Part shown: in pieces, positions 8,687 through 17,464 of the stretch
Layout of the letters: every line of letters begins with the position of its first letter
Numbering within the stretch: position 1 is the first letter of the stretch
Assembly (NCBI RefSeq): GCF_006715865.1
Contig: NZ_VFOA01000001.1
Coordinates: 3,348,001 to 3,412,000 of the forward strand
Reading direction: 5' to 3'
Length of the DNA stretch: 64,000 bases
From: Cellulomonas sp. SLBN-39
Lineage (GTDB): Bacteria > Actinomycetota > Actinomycetes > Actinomycetales > Cellulomonadaceae
Translations under genes and position numbers: made by a program
Notes under the pieces: model-generated
Told to the model about the DNA's origin: nothing
The model's database searches: none
The model's input: only the letters and a program-made list of their open reading frames with translations

Positions 8687-9625
8687 TCACGCCGCGGACG
8701 GCACGACCACGACCTTGCCGTGCACCTGCCCGGCCTCCGCCCGCTCGTGGAGCGAGCGCAGGTCCGCGAGCGGCCAGCGGCCGGCGATCTCCACGTGCAG
8801 GTCGCCGGAGTCCACGAGGGAGACGAGCCGCGCCAGGACGTCGGCGTCGGGGTGGACGAAGACCGTGACCCCCCGGACCCCCCGCGCGTCGTCGGAGGGA
8901 GTCTCCACCCTCGGTGTGGTGGAGACGACGGTGCCGCCGTCACGCACCCGGCCGGCGAGCGCGGCGAACCCCTCCGCGGTGACCGGGGCCAGGTTGAGCA
9001 GGAGGTCGACCGGCTCGGTCACCGCGTCGAGCAGGGACGTGGTGGTGTGGTCGACGATCTCGTCCGCACCCGCCGCGCGCACGAGCGGCGCGCTGCGCGG
9101 GCTGGCGGTGGCCACCACGTGCGCACCGGCCCGCTTGGCCAGCTGCACGACGTACCCGCCGACCGGGCCGCCCGCGCCGTTGACCAGCACGCGCTGGCCC
9201 GCCTCGAGCTGCCCGGCCTCGAACAGCGCCTGCCAGGCGGTCAGGGCCACCGAGGGCAGCCCCGCGGCGTCGGCGAGCGGGATCCGGGTGGGGGCGGTCA
9301 CCAGCGCGTCTGCCGGGGCCACGACGTGCTCGGCGGCGGCGCCGTCGGCGGTCATCGGGAGGAACCCGACGACGGCGTCGCCGACCGCGAGCCCCTCGAC
9401 CCCGTTGCCGAGGGCGTCGACCGTGCCCGACACGTCGTAGCCGGGGACGTGGGGGAGCGTCACCGGGATCGGGAGGAACCCGCCGCGCATGCCGCCGTCG
9501 GCGGGGTTGAACGCCGAGCCGGCGACCCGTACCCGGACCTCGCCGGCACCCGGCAGGGGCAGGGGGACGTCCTCGTAGCGCAGGACCTCGGGGCCGCCCG
9601 TCCGGTGGAAGCGCACTGCCTTCAT
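8687..9625 (-). CDS. NADP-dependent quinone oxidoreductase-like (MDR superfamily)
   Basis: 312-residue medium-chain dehydrogenase/reductase of the zinc-free quinone-reductase branch. The GroES-like N-terminal domain (MKAVRFHRTGGPEVLRYED, then PHVPGYDVSGTVDALG) is followed by a Rossmann domain with the nucleotide-binding loop NGAGGPVGGYVVQLAK (about residues 149-164). The catalytic zinc ligands of alcohol dehydrogenases are absent. ATG is preceded by GGAG. The gene is divergent from a MarR regulator and the gap holds three copies of an 18-bp palindrome, so it is probably repressed by MarR and induced by an electrophile, phenolic or oxidant. The substrate is not evident. Confidence 0.88.
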   Translation of the reverse strand: MKAVRFHRTGGPEVLRYEDVPLPLPGAGEVRVRVAGSAFNPADGGMRGGFLPIPVTLPHVPGYDVSGTVDALGNGVEGLAVGDAVVGFLPMTADGAAAEHVVAPADALVTAPTRIPLADAAGLPSVALTAWQALFEAGQLEAGQRVLVNGAGGPVGGYVVQLAKRAGAHVVATASPRSAPLVRAAGADEIVDHTTTSLLDAVTEPVDLLLNLAPVTAEGFAALAGRVRDGGTVVSTTPRVETPSDDARGVRGVTVFVHPDADVLARLVSLVDSGDLHVEIAGRWPLADLRSLHERAEAGQVHGKVVVVPSAA

Positions 9626-9645
9626 GTCGATCTCCGTCCGTCATG

Positions 9646-9663
9646 TGCTTCGGGTTCGAAGCA
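9646..9663. promoter_or_regulatory. Candidate MarR operator 1
   Basis: TGCTTCGGGTTCGAAGCA: two perfect 7-bp arms around a 4-bp centre. It lies just downstream of the predicted oxidoreductase transcription start. Confidence 0.68.
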
Positions 9664-9673
9664 ACTGACGATG

Positions 9674-9702
9674 ACGGTAGTACTACTTCGAATCAGAAGC
9701 AA
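9674..9702 (-). promoter_or_regulatory. Candidate promoter of the oxidoreductase gene
   Basis: On the minus strand, TTGCTT (9702-9697), a 17-nt spacer and TACCGT (9679-9674) form a good -35/-10 pair. Operator 2 covers the -35 and part of the spacer, so repressor binding would block polymerase. Confidence 0.55.
9684..9701. promoter_or_regulatory. Candidate MarR operator 2
   Basis: TACTTCGAATCAGAAGCA. Its reverse complement matches operator 1 at 15 of 18 positions. Confidence 0.62.
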
Positions 9703-9703
9703 A

Positions 9704-9721
9704 TAGTCCGGGTTCGAAGCA
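9704..9721. promoter_or_regulatory. Candidate MarR operator 3
   Basis: TAGTCCGGGTTCGAAGCA keeps the right 12 bases of operator 1 exactly; its left arm is degenerate. It lies just upstream of the marR-type -10 element at 9725-9730. Confidence 0.58.
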
Positions 9722-9724
9722 TCG

Positions 9725-9730
9725 TAGGAT
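9725..9730 (+). promoter_or_regulatory. -10 element of the marR-type gene, probably leaderless
   Basis: TAGGAT ends 6 nt before the ATG at 9737, so transcription would begin at or next to the start codon. Confidence 0.55.
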
Positions 9731-9736
9731 CGGGTC

Positions 9737-10255
9737 ATGGCCTCCGACCCGCCCACCCTCGACGCGACGCAGCTCGGCGCGTACTTCGCCCTCATCGAGG
9801 CCAGCAGCCTCCTCAGGCACGCCGTCGAGCAGCAGCTCCAGGACGTCGGAGACCTCAGCTACGTGCAGTTCCAGCTCCTCGCCACGCTCGGCGACGCGCC
9901 CGGGGGGAGCCGTCGCATGACCGACCTCGCCGATGGTGTCGTCTACAGCCGCAGCGGCCTGACCTACCAGGCGCAGACCCTGGAGAAGCGCGGCCTCGTG
10001 GTCCGGGCGCGGGCGCTCGACGACGAGCGCAGCATCACGGTGACCCTCACCGACGCGGGCCGGGCGCTGCTCGGCGAGGTCCTGCCCGGGCACGTGGGCG
10101 TCGTCGACGACCTGCTGCTCGCACCCCTGTCGCGCGACGACGTCGCGACGCTCGCCGACATCCTGGGACGCGCGCGGGACCACATGCGCCGCACCCCGCC
10201 CCGGTCGGCGACGGGCCGGCGGCGCCCCGGTGGCACCGCCACCGCGACGGGGTGA
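9737..10255 (+). CDS. MarR family transcriptional regulator
   Basis: 172 residues with a winged helix-turn-helix: SYVQFQLLATLGDAPGG, then MTDLADGVVYSRSGLTYQ (recognition helix about residues 62-80) and the wing RARALDDERSITVTLTDAG (about 92-110), a classic MarR signature with the conserved DERS. ATG 9737 lies 6 nt after TAGGAT and lacks a Shine-Dalgarno site, so the mRNA is probably leaderless. It is divergent from the quinone-reductase-like gene; three palindromes in the gap suggest that it represses both itself and that enzyme. The C-terminal 25 residues are basic and disordered. Confidence 0.9.
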   Translation: MASDPPTLDATQLGAYFALIEASSLLRHAVEQQLQDVGDLSYVQFQLLATLGDAPGGSRRMTDLADGVVYSRSGLTYQAQTLEKRGLVVRARALDDERSITVTLTDAGRALLGEVLPGHVGVVDDLLLAPLSRDDVATLADILGRARDHMRRTPPRSATGRRRPGGTATATG

Positions 10256-10287
10256 CGGAAGCGGCCGACGACGGCGCGCGCGTGGTG

Positions 10288-10293
10288 CAGGAT
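10288..10293 (+). promoter_or_regulatory. Candidate -10 element of kptA
   Basis: CAGGAT ends 6 nt before GTG 10300, matching the leaderless spacing seen elsewhere in the window. Confidence 0.4.
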
Positions 10294-10299
10294 GCCGGT

Positions 10300-10830
10300 G
10301 TGGACGCGGTGCGCACCTCCCGACAGCTGACGCAGGTGCTGCGGCACGCGCCCGGGTCGGTCGGCGTGACGCTCGACCACGCCGGGTGGGTGGACGTCCC
10401 CGAGCTGCTGGCGGCGCTGGCCGAGCACGGCCTGGCGCTCACGCGCACCGAGCTCGAGGAGGTCGTCACCGGCAGCGACAAGCAGCGGTTCGAGGTGGTC
10501 GGGGACCGGATCCGGGCCCGGCAGGGTCACAGCGTCCCCGTCGACCTCGGGCTGCAGCCGCAGGCGCCGCCCACGGTGCTGTTCCACGGCACGCCGGTCG
10601 CCAACCTCGCGGCGATCCGTGAGCGGGGGCTCGTCCGGGGTGTGCGGCACCACGTGCACCTGTCGCCGGACCCGGAGACGGCGGCGCGGGTCGGCGCGCG
10701 CCGTGGCCGGTTCGTCGTCCTGGAGGTCGCTGCGGCCGCGACGGCCGCAGCCGGCCACGAGTTCTTCGTCACGGGCAACGGGGTGTGGCTCGTCGACGCC
10801 GTGCCGCCCGAGCACCTCACGTTCCCCTGA
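10300..10830 (+). CDS. kptA: RNA 2'-phosphotransferase (Tpt1/KptA family)
   Basis: 176 residues. Tpt1/KptA transfers an internal RNA 2'-phosphate to NAD+, giving ADP-ribose 1'',2''-cyclic phosphate and nicotinamide. The N-terminal winged-helix lobe has SRQLTQVLRHAPGSVGVTLD and GWVDVPELLAAL (about residues 5-40). The NAD-binding lobe has VLFHGTPVANLAAIRERGL and RHHVHLSPDPETA (about 90-125) and GRFVVLEV. The RNA- and NAD-contacting Arg/His set (LRH, FHG, RHHVHLS) is present. The start was chosen at GTG 10300 because a CAGGAT hexamer lies 6 nt before it; GTG 10252, overlapping the marR stop, is the alternative. No RNA-ligase partner is nearby, and the bacterial substrate of this family is not settled. 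Confidence 0.88.
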   Translation: MDAVRTSRQLTQVLRHAPGSVGVTLDHAGWVDVPELLAALAEHGLALTRTELEEVVTGSDKQRFEVVGDRIRARQGHSVPVDLGLQPQAPPTVLFHGTPVANLAAIRERGLVRGVRHHVHLSPDPETAARVGARRGRFVVLEVAAAATAAAGHEFFVTGNGVWLVDAVPPEHLTFP

Positions 10831-11398
10831 CAGAGGCCCGCGGGCGCGCCGGACGGACGTCGCTGGCATGCCCCTGCGGTGGCTCGCCTCGGCGGCCGGT
10901 CAGCCCCGTGCCCAGATCGGCGAGGTCGCCGGGGGCCACCTCGCCGAGGAGCGCACCCTCCTGGCCGTCGTCCGCGCAGCCCGCGACCGCGTCGCCGTAG
11001 GTCCCGCGCAGGTCGTCGACGACGTCCCCGCCGCCGGCGAGCATCTCGCCGACCGCGACGACGGAGCCGTCGGGTGTGCGCAGGGCGCCGTCGTCGGTGA
11101 CCCGGGTCCCCGTGGGCCAGACCACGGGCGCGACGCTGCCGTCGCCGTCGACGGGCGTGATGCCGAGACACCCGGCGTCCGACACGGCCAGCAGGCCCTC
11201 GAAGCCCGCGTCACCGCTGCTGAGATTCGTCGTCCGGACCAGGGCCGTCACATCACCGTTCGACGCCGTCGTCACCTCCACGGCGGCGCTGCTGCACCCG
11301 GCGACGAGGGCCAGGACGAGCACCGCGCCACCGCCCCCGGTGCTGACCGCGGCGCCGCACCGGGTCCTGCGTGCCTCTGCCGTCGGTCGACTCGTCAT
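10817..11398 (-). CDS. Lipoprotein of unknown function, paralogue of the 3221 lipoprotein
   Basis: 193 residues with an Arg-rich N-terminus, a hydrophobic segment and lipobox LVAGCS (Cys about residue 35). The mature domain shows GLLAVSDAGCLGI, VVWPTGTRV, RTPDGSVV and GGGDVVDDL, the same motif order as in the lipoprotein at 3221-3670, plus a second Cys (AGCADD). Its 3' end overlaps kptA by 14 nt in convergent orientation. It lies 16 nt downstream of the 88-residue membrane protein gene and may be the last gene of the jetABC transcript. Function unknown. Confidence 0.68.
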   Translation of the reverse strand: MTSRPTAEARRTRCGAAVSTGGGGAVLVLALVAGCSSAAVEVTTASNGDVTALVRTTNLSSGDAGFEGLLAVSDAGCLGITPVDGDGSVAPVVWPTGTRVTDDGALRTPDGSVVAVGEMLAGGGDVVDDLRGTYGDAVAGCADDGQEGALLGEVAPGDLADLGTGLTGRRGEPPQGHASDVRPARPRASVRGT

Positions 11399-11414
11399 CT
11401 GCGGTCTCCACCTT

Positions 11415-11681
11415 CTACGCGTCGCCCGAGGCGTGGTGACGGTGATCGGGCGTCGGCGCAGCCGACCGTCGGTCGTGCGAGCGGACGCCGCCGGCCAGGA
11501 CCGGCAGGCCCAGGAGCACGCCCAGCATCAGGTCGCCGACCGCGTCGCGGCCGAGCACCACGCCGGCCACCGCCACGACGAGCGCTCCGACCATGAGAGC
11601 GGCCGCGCCGGCCCGGCGGCCGTGCAGCGCGGCCAGCCCACCCGCGGTGGCGACGACGAGGAACCCGGCGAGCAGGAGCAC
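11415..11681 (-). CDS. Small membrane protein downstream of jetC
   Basis: 88 residues starting at GTG 11681 with three predicted membrane helices (about 1-18, 25-43 and 48-66) and a polar, His-rich tail (DHRHHASGD). It lies 48 nt after the jetC stop on the same strand, exactly where jetD would be expected in a four-gene Wadjet operon. It has no similarity to the JetD/DUF3322-DUF2220 nuclease, which is soluble and about 380 residues long. No family recognised; whether it functions with the SMC complex is open. Confidence 0.6.
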   Translation of the reverse strand: MLLLAGFLVVATAGGLAALHGRRAGAAALMVGALVVAVAGVVLGRDAVGDLMLGVLLGLPVLAGGVRSHDRRSAAPTPDHRHHASGDA

Positions 11682-11729
11682 GCGTCGATCATCGCAGCAC
11701 GCGGTGCTCGCCGCGCCCGAGATGCGCGG

Positions 11730-14700
11730 TCAGGCGGGTGGCTCCGTGCCCGGCAGGCCCGCGACGGGCTTGGTGCGGGAGCGGCCCGACGCGTCCTTGA
11801 GCACCACGTACTTCAGGTCCACGTGCGGCTCGAGGGCGCTGAACTTGTCGTTCGGCGCGCCGATGACGAGCTGGAAGCCCAGGCCCCGCCACGCACCGAC
11901 GGCGCGGCCGGTGAACCGCGCGTCGGCCTTGATGAGCGCCTCGTCGAGGAACACCGGCGCGTACCGGGGGCGGGCCGCACCGGCGTCGCCGAGCTGGTAC
12001 CGCAGCGCCGCGCCGACGATGAACGCGACGAGCTCCTGGGACTCCCCGCCGGACTTCTCGCCGATGTGGTCGTACAGGGCCACGTGGTTGCCGTCCAGGT
12101 CGACCTTCTCCGCCGACAGGCGCACGTGCCGGCGCACGTCCACCAGGTCCGCGTAGTCGGGGGAGGAGCGGCGGATCCTGTCGACGACCTTGGCCATGCG
12201 CAGGTAGCGGCGCTCGCGCTCGGCGTCCGTGGCCTGCGTGGACAGCACCTCGCGCAGGTCCCGCAGCTCCTTGCGGAACCGGGCGACGACCGCGGACTGG
12301 GTGTCCCGGGCGTCGATGCGCAACCGGTGGTCGTCGTCGGAGAACGGCAGGTCCGCGAGGATGTCGTTCACCGGGCGGATGCGCTCCTTGATCTCCCGGA
12401 CCGACCGGGCCAGCGCGTTGTGCAGGTCGGTCAGGTCGTTGCCCGACAGGCGCAGCAGGCTCTTGCGCCACTCCGCCTCCAGCTCGTGCAGGCCGCTGAC
12501 CTCCAGCTCGGTGAGGATCCGCACGAAGTCCGGGTACGAGGCGTCGGGGTCGGTGCCCAGGTTCGGGTCGGGCCAGCGCTCGACGAACGTCTCGAACGTG
12601 CGGCGCAGCGCGTCGCGCGCCGCGGCCACCGTCTGCTGGGCGGCCTGCCGGTCGGCGCGCAGCAGGTCGCCCGCGCGGGCGACGACCGCGTCGAACGCCG
12701 CCAGCGCCTCGACCGGGTCCCCGGCGGGTGCGCCCGTGCCCGCGTCGTCGGTCCCCGCGCCGTCCGTGCCGGCGAGCAGCGTGTCCAGGTACGCCTGCTG
12801 GTCCGGTGCCAGCGCCGTGCCCGCGTCCTGCGCGTCGTCCAGGGCCCGCTGCGCCGTGTCGACGGCGTCCGTCGTGGCCGACCACTCGTCGCCGAGGCTC
12901 TGCGCCAGGCCCTTGGTGCGGCCCAGGTCCTCCGTGAGGGTCTGGATCGTCACCTCCAGCTCCGCCGCCCGCTCCTGCAGGTGCGTCACCTCCGGGTTGC
13001 CCGCCGTGACGTCCTGCACGACCTGCTCCCAGCGCGCCCGCTCGGCCCCGACGCCGACCACGTCGACCTGGTCCCACGACGTGGCGACCAGCGCCTCGCG
13101 CGCCCGGCGCACGACCTCGTACCGGTCGTGCGCGGCCCGGGCCGCCTCGACCTGCTCCTCGGCCTGCGCCGCCCGCCGCTGCGCCCGCGCGACCTGCTCG
13201 TCGAGGTGCGCCAGCCGCCGGGCGTTGGTGAAGCCCAGCACGTTGGCCCGGCCCTGCCCGCCGTGCGCGCCCCGGTTGCCCTCCGACACCTGCCCCGACC
13301 GCGTCAGCGCCTTCGCGTGCTGGGCCAGCTCGCCCGGGGTGTCCACGCACACGTACGCGAACCGCTCCGCCAGCTCCGAGCGCAGCCACCCCGTGAACGG
13401 GCCCTGCCGGTAGTCCAGCCGCCCGGGCAGGGTGTGCGCGTCCACACCCACGTCGTCCCGCAGCCCCGTGGGCACACCCTGGAACCGGATGCGCCGCGCC
13501 GTGGGCACCGCGTCGATCGCCGCCCGGAACGCCCGCACGTGCGCCGCGTCGATGAGCAGCAGCGTCGCGAACCCACCCAGGGCCAGGTTGAACGCGTCCC
13601 GCCACGGCTCGTGCTCCGTGCGCACCTCGACCAGCTCGGCCACGAACGGCAGGTCCTCGGGCGTCAGGCCCGCCGCCTGCGCCAGCGCCGCGCGCGCCGC
13701 GTGCAGGTCGCCCGGGATGTTGTCGTGCCGCCGCAGGACCGCCGCCCGCTCGACCTCCAGCGCCGCCAGGTCGGCCTTCGCCTCCTTGCTCAGCGACATC
13801 GCGTCGAACAGCCCCGCGAACGCCCGCTCCTTGGCACCCGGGTCCGCGAGCGCCGCACGGGACTGGTCAGCCAGCGCCGCCAGCCCCGCCTCGTCGTCGA
13901 CCGCCGCGTCCAGCACGGCCAGCACCTCGTCCAGCCGGCCCCGGGCGCGCACGACCTCGTCCTGCCGGGCGCGCACCGCCGTCAGCTCCCGCTGGGCCGT
14001 GGCCAGGCGGTCCCCGCCCGACGCCCACAGCGTCTCCTTGACCCCGTCGAGCTCCGCCCGCGCCGCGGCGACCCGCGCCGCCGTCTCGCGCGACGTGTGC
14101 CCCGCCTGCTGGTGCCGGACGTGCAGGTCCGCCTCGACCGCCCGCAGCAGCCCCAGGCGCCGCCCGTGCCGCCACAGCGCGGCGGGCGACGTCCCGTCGT
14201 CGAACGACCCGACGGCCTCGATGACGCCGACGCGCTCGCGGGCGGCCTCCAGGGCGGCCCGGTGCTCGCGGATCGGCTCCAGCGCCTTGACCTGCTGGCG
14301 TGCGGTGATCATCTGGTCGCGCGTGCCGGTGAGCTTGTCGAACTGCTCGACGACGGCGTCCGCGGTCGCGAACGTGTCGGGGTCCTCCAGCACCATCGCC
14401 TTGTACAGGGCGTCGACGGTGGTGATCTGCTGCCCGGCCTGGATGCGCCCGAGCAGGCCGACGGCCTTGCTGCCGTCACCGGCTGCGCCGATCCCGAGGG
14501 TCGAGTGCAGGCGCGCGGTGAACTCGCGGTCGGTGTCGTAGCAGGTCAGGCCCGCCTCGGTGACGGCGTGCCGGGCCAGGCGCTGCGCCGCGGGGCCCTC
14601 GAGGTCGCGGGCGTCGAACGGTCCGTCGACGGTGGCGCGGACCGCGACGACGTCCTCCAGCGTGCGGGCCGCGGACGGCACGTACCAGGCGCGGACCGCG

Positions 14701-15119
14701 GTCAGCTGCGTGCCGGACTGGTCGGCCCACGTCATCGCGATCGCCGACCACGTGTCGTGCCCGTCGCCGCGCAGGACCCGCTGCCGGGTGCCGTCCTCGG
14801 TGCGGGACTCGTCGACCTTGCCGCGGGCGTACGACAGGATGTTGCGCTGGTCCTTGCCGCGCGGGCGCCCGACGACACCGCCGTTGGACGCGCCGTTGAA
14901 CGGCGTGGTGTGCGGCATGAGCAGCGCGATGTACGCGTCCATGAGCGTCGACTTGCCGGACCCGGACCCGCCCGAGAGCAGGGTCGCGGTCGAGGCCAGG
15001 CGCACACGGTGGTGCCCGTCGTACCCACCCCAGTTGACCAGCTGCAGGTCGCGCGCGACCCACTGCTGCCCGGTCGACGCGGCGGGGATCAGCCCGAACA
15101 GGGAGTCGAGCATCGTCAT
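11730..15119 (-). CDS. jetC: SMC-like ATPase, Wadjet JetC / MksB-type (SbcC/MukB-like)
   Basis: 1,129 residues with SMC architecture: N-terminal Walker A GSGSGKST (residues 51-58, preceded by LLSG), long coiled coils (about 250-500 and 640-960) around a middle hinge-like domain (about 480-640), then the C-terminal ABC signature KSGGESQE (about 1020) and Walker [10 protein letters not shown] (about 1056). This is the motor of MukBEF/MksBEF/Wadjet complexes, which extrude DNA loops and, in Wadjet, recognise small circular plasmids. Its ATG overlaps the jetB stop by 4 nt (ATGA), implying translational coupling. All ATPase motifs look intact. The partner JetD nuclease gene is not next to it. Confidence 0.9.
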   Translation of the reverse strand: MTMLDSLFGLIPAASTGQQWVARDLQLVNWGGYDGHHRVRLASTATLLSGGSGSGKSTLMDAYIALLMPHTTPFNGASNGGVVGRPRGKDQRNILSYARGKVDESRTEDGTRQRVLRGDGHDTWSAIAMTWADQSGTQLTAVRAWYVPSAARTLEDVVAVRATVDGPFDARDLEGPAAQRLARHAVTEAGLTCYDTDREFTARLHSTLGIGAAGDGSKAVGLLGRIQAGQQITTVDALYKAMVLEDPDTFATADAVVEQFDKLTGTRDQMITARQQVKALEPIREHRAALEAARERVGVIEAVGSFDDGTSPAALWRHGRRLGLLRAVEADLHVRHQQAGHTSRETAARVAAARAELDGVKETLWASGGDRLATAQRELTAVRARQDEVVRARGRLDEVLAVLDAAVDDEAGLAALADQSRAALADPGAKERAFAGLFDAMSLSKEAKADLAALEVERAAVLRRHDNIPGDLHAARAALAQAAGLTPEDLPFVAELVEVRTEHEPWRDAFNLALGGFATLLLIDAAHVRAFRAAIDAVPTARRIRFQGVPTGLRDDVGVDAHTLPGRLDYRQGPFTGWLRSELAERFAYVCVDTPGELAQHAKALTRSGQVSEGNRGAHGGQGRANVLGFTNARRLAHLDEQVARAQRRAAQAEEQVEAARAAHDRYEVVRRAREALVATSWDQVDVVGVGAERARWEQVVQDVTAGNPEVTHLQERAAELEVTIQTLTEDLGRTKGLAQSLGDEWSATTDAVDTAQRALDDAQDAGTALAPDQQAYLDTLLAGTDGAGTDDAGTGAPAGDPVEALAAFDAVVARAGDLLRADRQAAQQTVAAARDALRRTFETFVERWPDPNLGTDPDASYPDFVRILTELEVSGLHELEAEWRKSLLRLSGNDLTDLHNALARSVREIKERIRPVNDILADLPFSDDDHRLRIDARDTQSAVVARFRKELRDLREVLSTQATDAERERRYLRMAKVVDRIRRSSPDYADLVDVRRHVRLSAEKVDLDGNHVALYDHIGEKSGGESQELVAFIVGAALRYQLGDAGAARPRYAPVFLDEALIKADARFTGRAVGAWRGLGFQLVIGAPNDKFSALEPHVDLKYVVLKDASGRSRTKPVAGLPGTEPPA

Positions 15120-15883
15120 CGGTCGGCCTCCTCGCCGTCGGCAGAGTCGGCGGCGTCGTCGGCGGGGTCGTCAGCGCCGGGGGAGCCGCCGGCGGGCCCG
15201 TCCACGCGGGTGCGCAGCCAGTCGCGCAGCTCGACGAGCCGTTCGTTGCTGAGGACGACCTCGACGAGCGCGGTGACGCGGTAGCGCCCCTCGGACTCCT
15301 CCTCGACCAGGCCCTCCTTGGCCAGGCGGGCCACGGCGTTGCGGATCTCGCGCTGGTGGGCGGCGACGTTGGTGTCGTCGGGGTCGAAGTACGTCAGGGC
15401 CGTCTGCTCGAGCTCCTCGACGTCGACGCGCACCGACGTCTCGCCGGCGCCGCGCTCGCGCTGGTACACCGTGCGCAGGTGCACGAGCACGAGCGTCTCG
15501 GCCCGGGAGTACGCGTCGTCGCGCAGCAGCACGGGCACGTCGAGCTCGGCGGAGCGGACCTGCTTCTTGTACGCCACGCCGCGGTCGTGGTCGACGACGA
15601 GGTGCACGAACAGGTCGTGCAGGCGGGACTCGATGACCTGCTGGTTCTCCAGGAGCGTGCGCCACTGCGCCCGGTTGCGGTCGGCGAGCAGGAAGCGGCG
15701 CTGCAGCAGCCGCACGAGGACCCGCCGCACGTCGGCGTCGAGGGTGCCGCTGTCGCCTGCGAACAGCTCGGTGGGGTCCTCCTCCATCGGCACGGGCGCG
15801 ATGAAGCCCGGGTCGCCCTGCGCCGCGTGCTCGTCAGGAGCGGCGTCCGTGACGTCGTCCGCCGTCACGCTGGTCTCACTCAT
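15116..15883 (-). CDS. jetB: DUF4194 protein, Wadjet JetB / MksE-type subunit
   Basis: 255 residues matching the DUF4194 (MukE-like) subunit of MksBEF/Wadjet complexes, a winged-helix protein that binds the kleisin and DNA. Visible features are an acidic N-terminus (residues 1-45), then a helical body with [35 protein letters not shown] and [12 protein letters not shown], and a C-terminal winged helix ([19 protein letters not shown]). It overlaps jetA by 8 nt upstream and jetC by 4 nt downstream. The tail from about residue 230 is Gly/Ala/Asp-rich and probably disordered. Confidence 0.88.
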   Translation of the reverse strand: MSETSVTADDVTDAAPDEHAAQGDPGFIAPVPMEEDPTELFAGDSGTLDADVRRVLVRLLQRRFLLADRNRAQWRTLLENQQVIESRLHDLFVHLVVDHDRGVAYKKQVRSAELDVPVLLRDDAYSRAETLVLVHLRTVYQRERGAGETSVRVDVEELEQTALTYFDPDDTNVAAHQREIRNAVARLAKEGLVEEESEGRYRVTALVEVVLSNERLVELRDWLRTRVDGPAGGSPGADDPADDAADSADGEEADR

Positions 15884-17348
15884 CGTCCTCGTCCTTCGTC
15901 CGTGCCGTGACCCCGCCGAACGCGAACCGGCGACGCGTCCCGTCGGGGCGCACCGCCTCGACGTACGCGAGCTCGCCGGTCTCCTCCATGCCGAGCTGGT
16001 GGGCGATCTCCAGCAGCCCCAGCAGGTCCACCGGCCGCCGCAGCGCCGGCGGGGCCGCCGTGAAGGCCGCCGCGACGTCGACCGTCGCGGCCCCGTCGGC
16101 GAAGCCTGCCAGGTGCGTGCCCAGGTCGGCGTAGTGCGGTCCGCCCCACGCGCGCGCCTCGTCCTGCGCCACGTCCTCGTCGTCGTCCCACGACGCCAAC
16201 GGCGCCGGCCCCTGCGGGGGGCGCAGGTCGCCGGGCGTCTGGCGCAGGTGCTCGACGTCCGCCACCGGCAGCCGCCGCAGCGGGTCCACGGGCTCGCCGC
16301 GGCGGGCGTCCGGCACCCACCCGGCCAGGCCCGTCATGACGTCGCGCAGCAGGTCGTCGACCTGCCGGTCGCGCAGCGGGTCGTGGTTGCGCACCTGGGC
16401 GGTGATCACGTACGACGCCTCGCGCTGGGCGGTGAACACCTGCTCCAGGCCCTGCTCGATGCGCCGGCCGATCTCGCGCAGCTCGGTGCGCTGCGCGGCC
16501 GCCAGCCGCCGCGTGAACCGGTGCCGGAGCACCACGTCGAGCTGCGCGGACAGCTCGTCCAGGCGCTGCGGGTCACCCAGCAGCCGCAGCGCACCGGCGA
16601 ACGCCCGCCCCTCGGAGGTGGACTCCATGACGTGCTCGCCGCGCTCGAGGTACTCGCGCAGCACCGCCCCCGTGGGGCGCTCGTCCTGCCGCAGCGCCGT
16701 GACCACGTCGCGCTGCATCGCCTTGATGGACTCCGCGACCCGGGCGAAGTCCGCGGGCAGCTCGCGCACCAGGTGCAGGACGTTCTCGGCCTCCTCGAGC
16801 AGCTGCTCGTCGTCGACCGGGTCGACCGCGCCCGTGCGCTCCAGGCGCGCGACCTCGGCCTGCAGGCGGCGGATCTCCGCGTCCAGGCGCGCGACCCGCA
16901 CCATGACGTCCGGGTCCGCGTCCTGCGCGAGCCGGTCGAGCGCGTCCAGGAGGGTGCGGACCCGCGACTGCGACACCCGCGCCCGCGCGCCACCCGCACG
17001 CCCGGCGACCTCCAGCGCCCCGACGGCGTGCGCCGACAGCCGGTACACCTCGACGTCGCCGTCGAGCACCTGCCGCACCAGCCACCCCGCGTCGGCCCAC
17101 TGCCGGCACAGGTCCCGCGCCGACCCGACCGGCACCTTGTCCTCGTACCCGGCGGCGCGCAGCTGGTGCAGGGCGTCGCCGATCTCGGTGTGCGCGTCCG
17201 CCACCGGCACCGTCGGGCGCTCGGCGGTGAACACCACGGACAGCAGCGACACGACCAGCGGCGCGTACCGCTTGTGCAGCAGGTCCAGCATCGGGTTCTG
17301 GAACGCCCGGACCGCGCCCAGGTACGCCCCTTCAGTGCGAGAGATCAT
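15876..17348 (-). CDS. jetA: DUF3375 protein, Wadjet JetA / MksF-type kleisin
   Basis: 490 residues, DUF3375 family, the kleisin-like MukF/MksF subunit that bridges SMC heads and JetB. The N-terminal winged helix ([20 protein letters not shown], residues 8-27) is followed by mostly helical segments with a conserved middle part (DDVAQLR-like [19 protein letters not shown] and [15 protein letters not shown]). It is the first gene of the operon. A TACGCT hexamer lies 8 nt upstream of ATG 17346-17348, so the mRNA is probably leaderless. The kleisin length is normal, with no sign of truncation. Confidence 0.88.
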   Translation of the reverse strand: MISRTEGAYLGAVRAFQNPMLDLLHKRYAPLVVSLLSVVFTAERPTVPVADAHTEIGDALHQLRAAGYEDKVPVGSARDLCRQWADAGWLVRQVLDGDVEVYRLSAHAVGALEVAGRAGGARARVSQSRVRTLLDALDRLAQDADPDVMVRVARLDAEIRRLQAEVARLERTGAVDPVDDEQLLEEAENVLHLVRELPADFARVAESIKAMQRDVVTALRQDERPTGAVLREYLERGEHVMESTSEGRAFAGALRLLGDPQRLDELSAQLDVVLRHRFTRRLAAAQRTELREIGRRIEQGLEQVFTAQREASYVITAQVRNHDPLRDRQVDDLLRDVMTGLAGWVPDARRGEPVDPLRRLPVADVEHLRQTPGDLRPPQGPAPLASWDDDEDVAQDEARAWGGPHYADLGTHLAGFADGAATVDVAAAFTAAPPALRRPVDLLGLLEIAHQLGMEETGELAYVEAVRPDGTRRRFAFGGVTARTKDEDDE

Positions 17349-17356
17349 CGCCGCAC

Positions 17357-17362
17357 AGCGTA
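17357..17362 (-). promoter_or_regulatory. Candidate -10 element of the jetABC operon
   Basis: TACGCT on the minus strand, 8 nt upstream of the jetA ATG. It fits the TANNNT leaderless pattern seen across the window. Confidence 0.45.
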
Positions 17363-17464
17363 GGTGCGCCCGCCCACCGCACCGTGCACCCGCCGGGCGT
17401 GCCCGCGCACGACGGTGCGGGCGGGACCGCCGAGGGCCCCACCCGCACCGTCACGCCCGGCCGG

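Noticed and set aside
5956..8943. Long minus-strand open frame across several genes
   Set aside because: It is antisense to the CPBP, AraC and membrane protein genes, which have clear family motifs; its translation has no recognisable domains.
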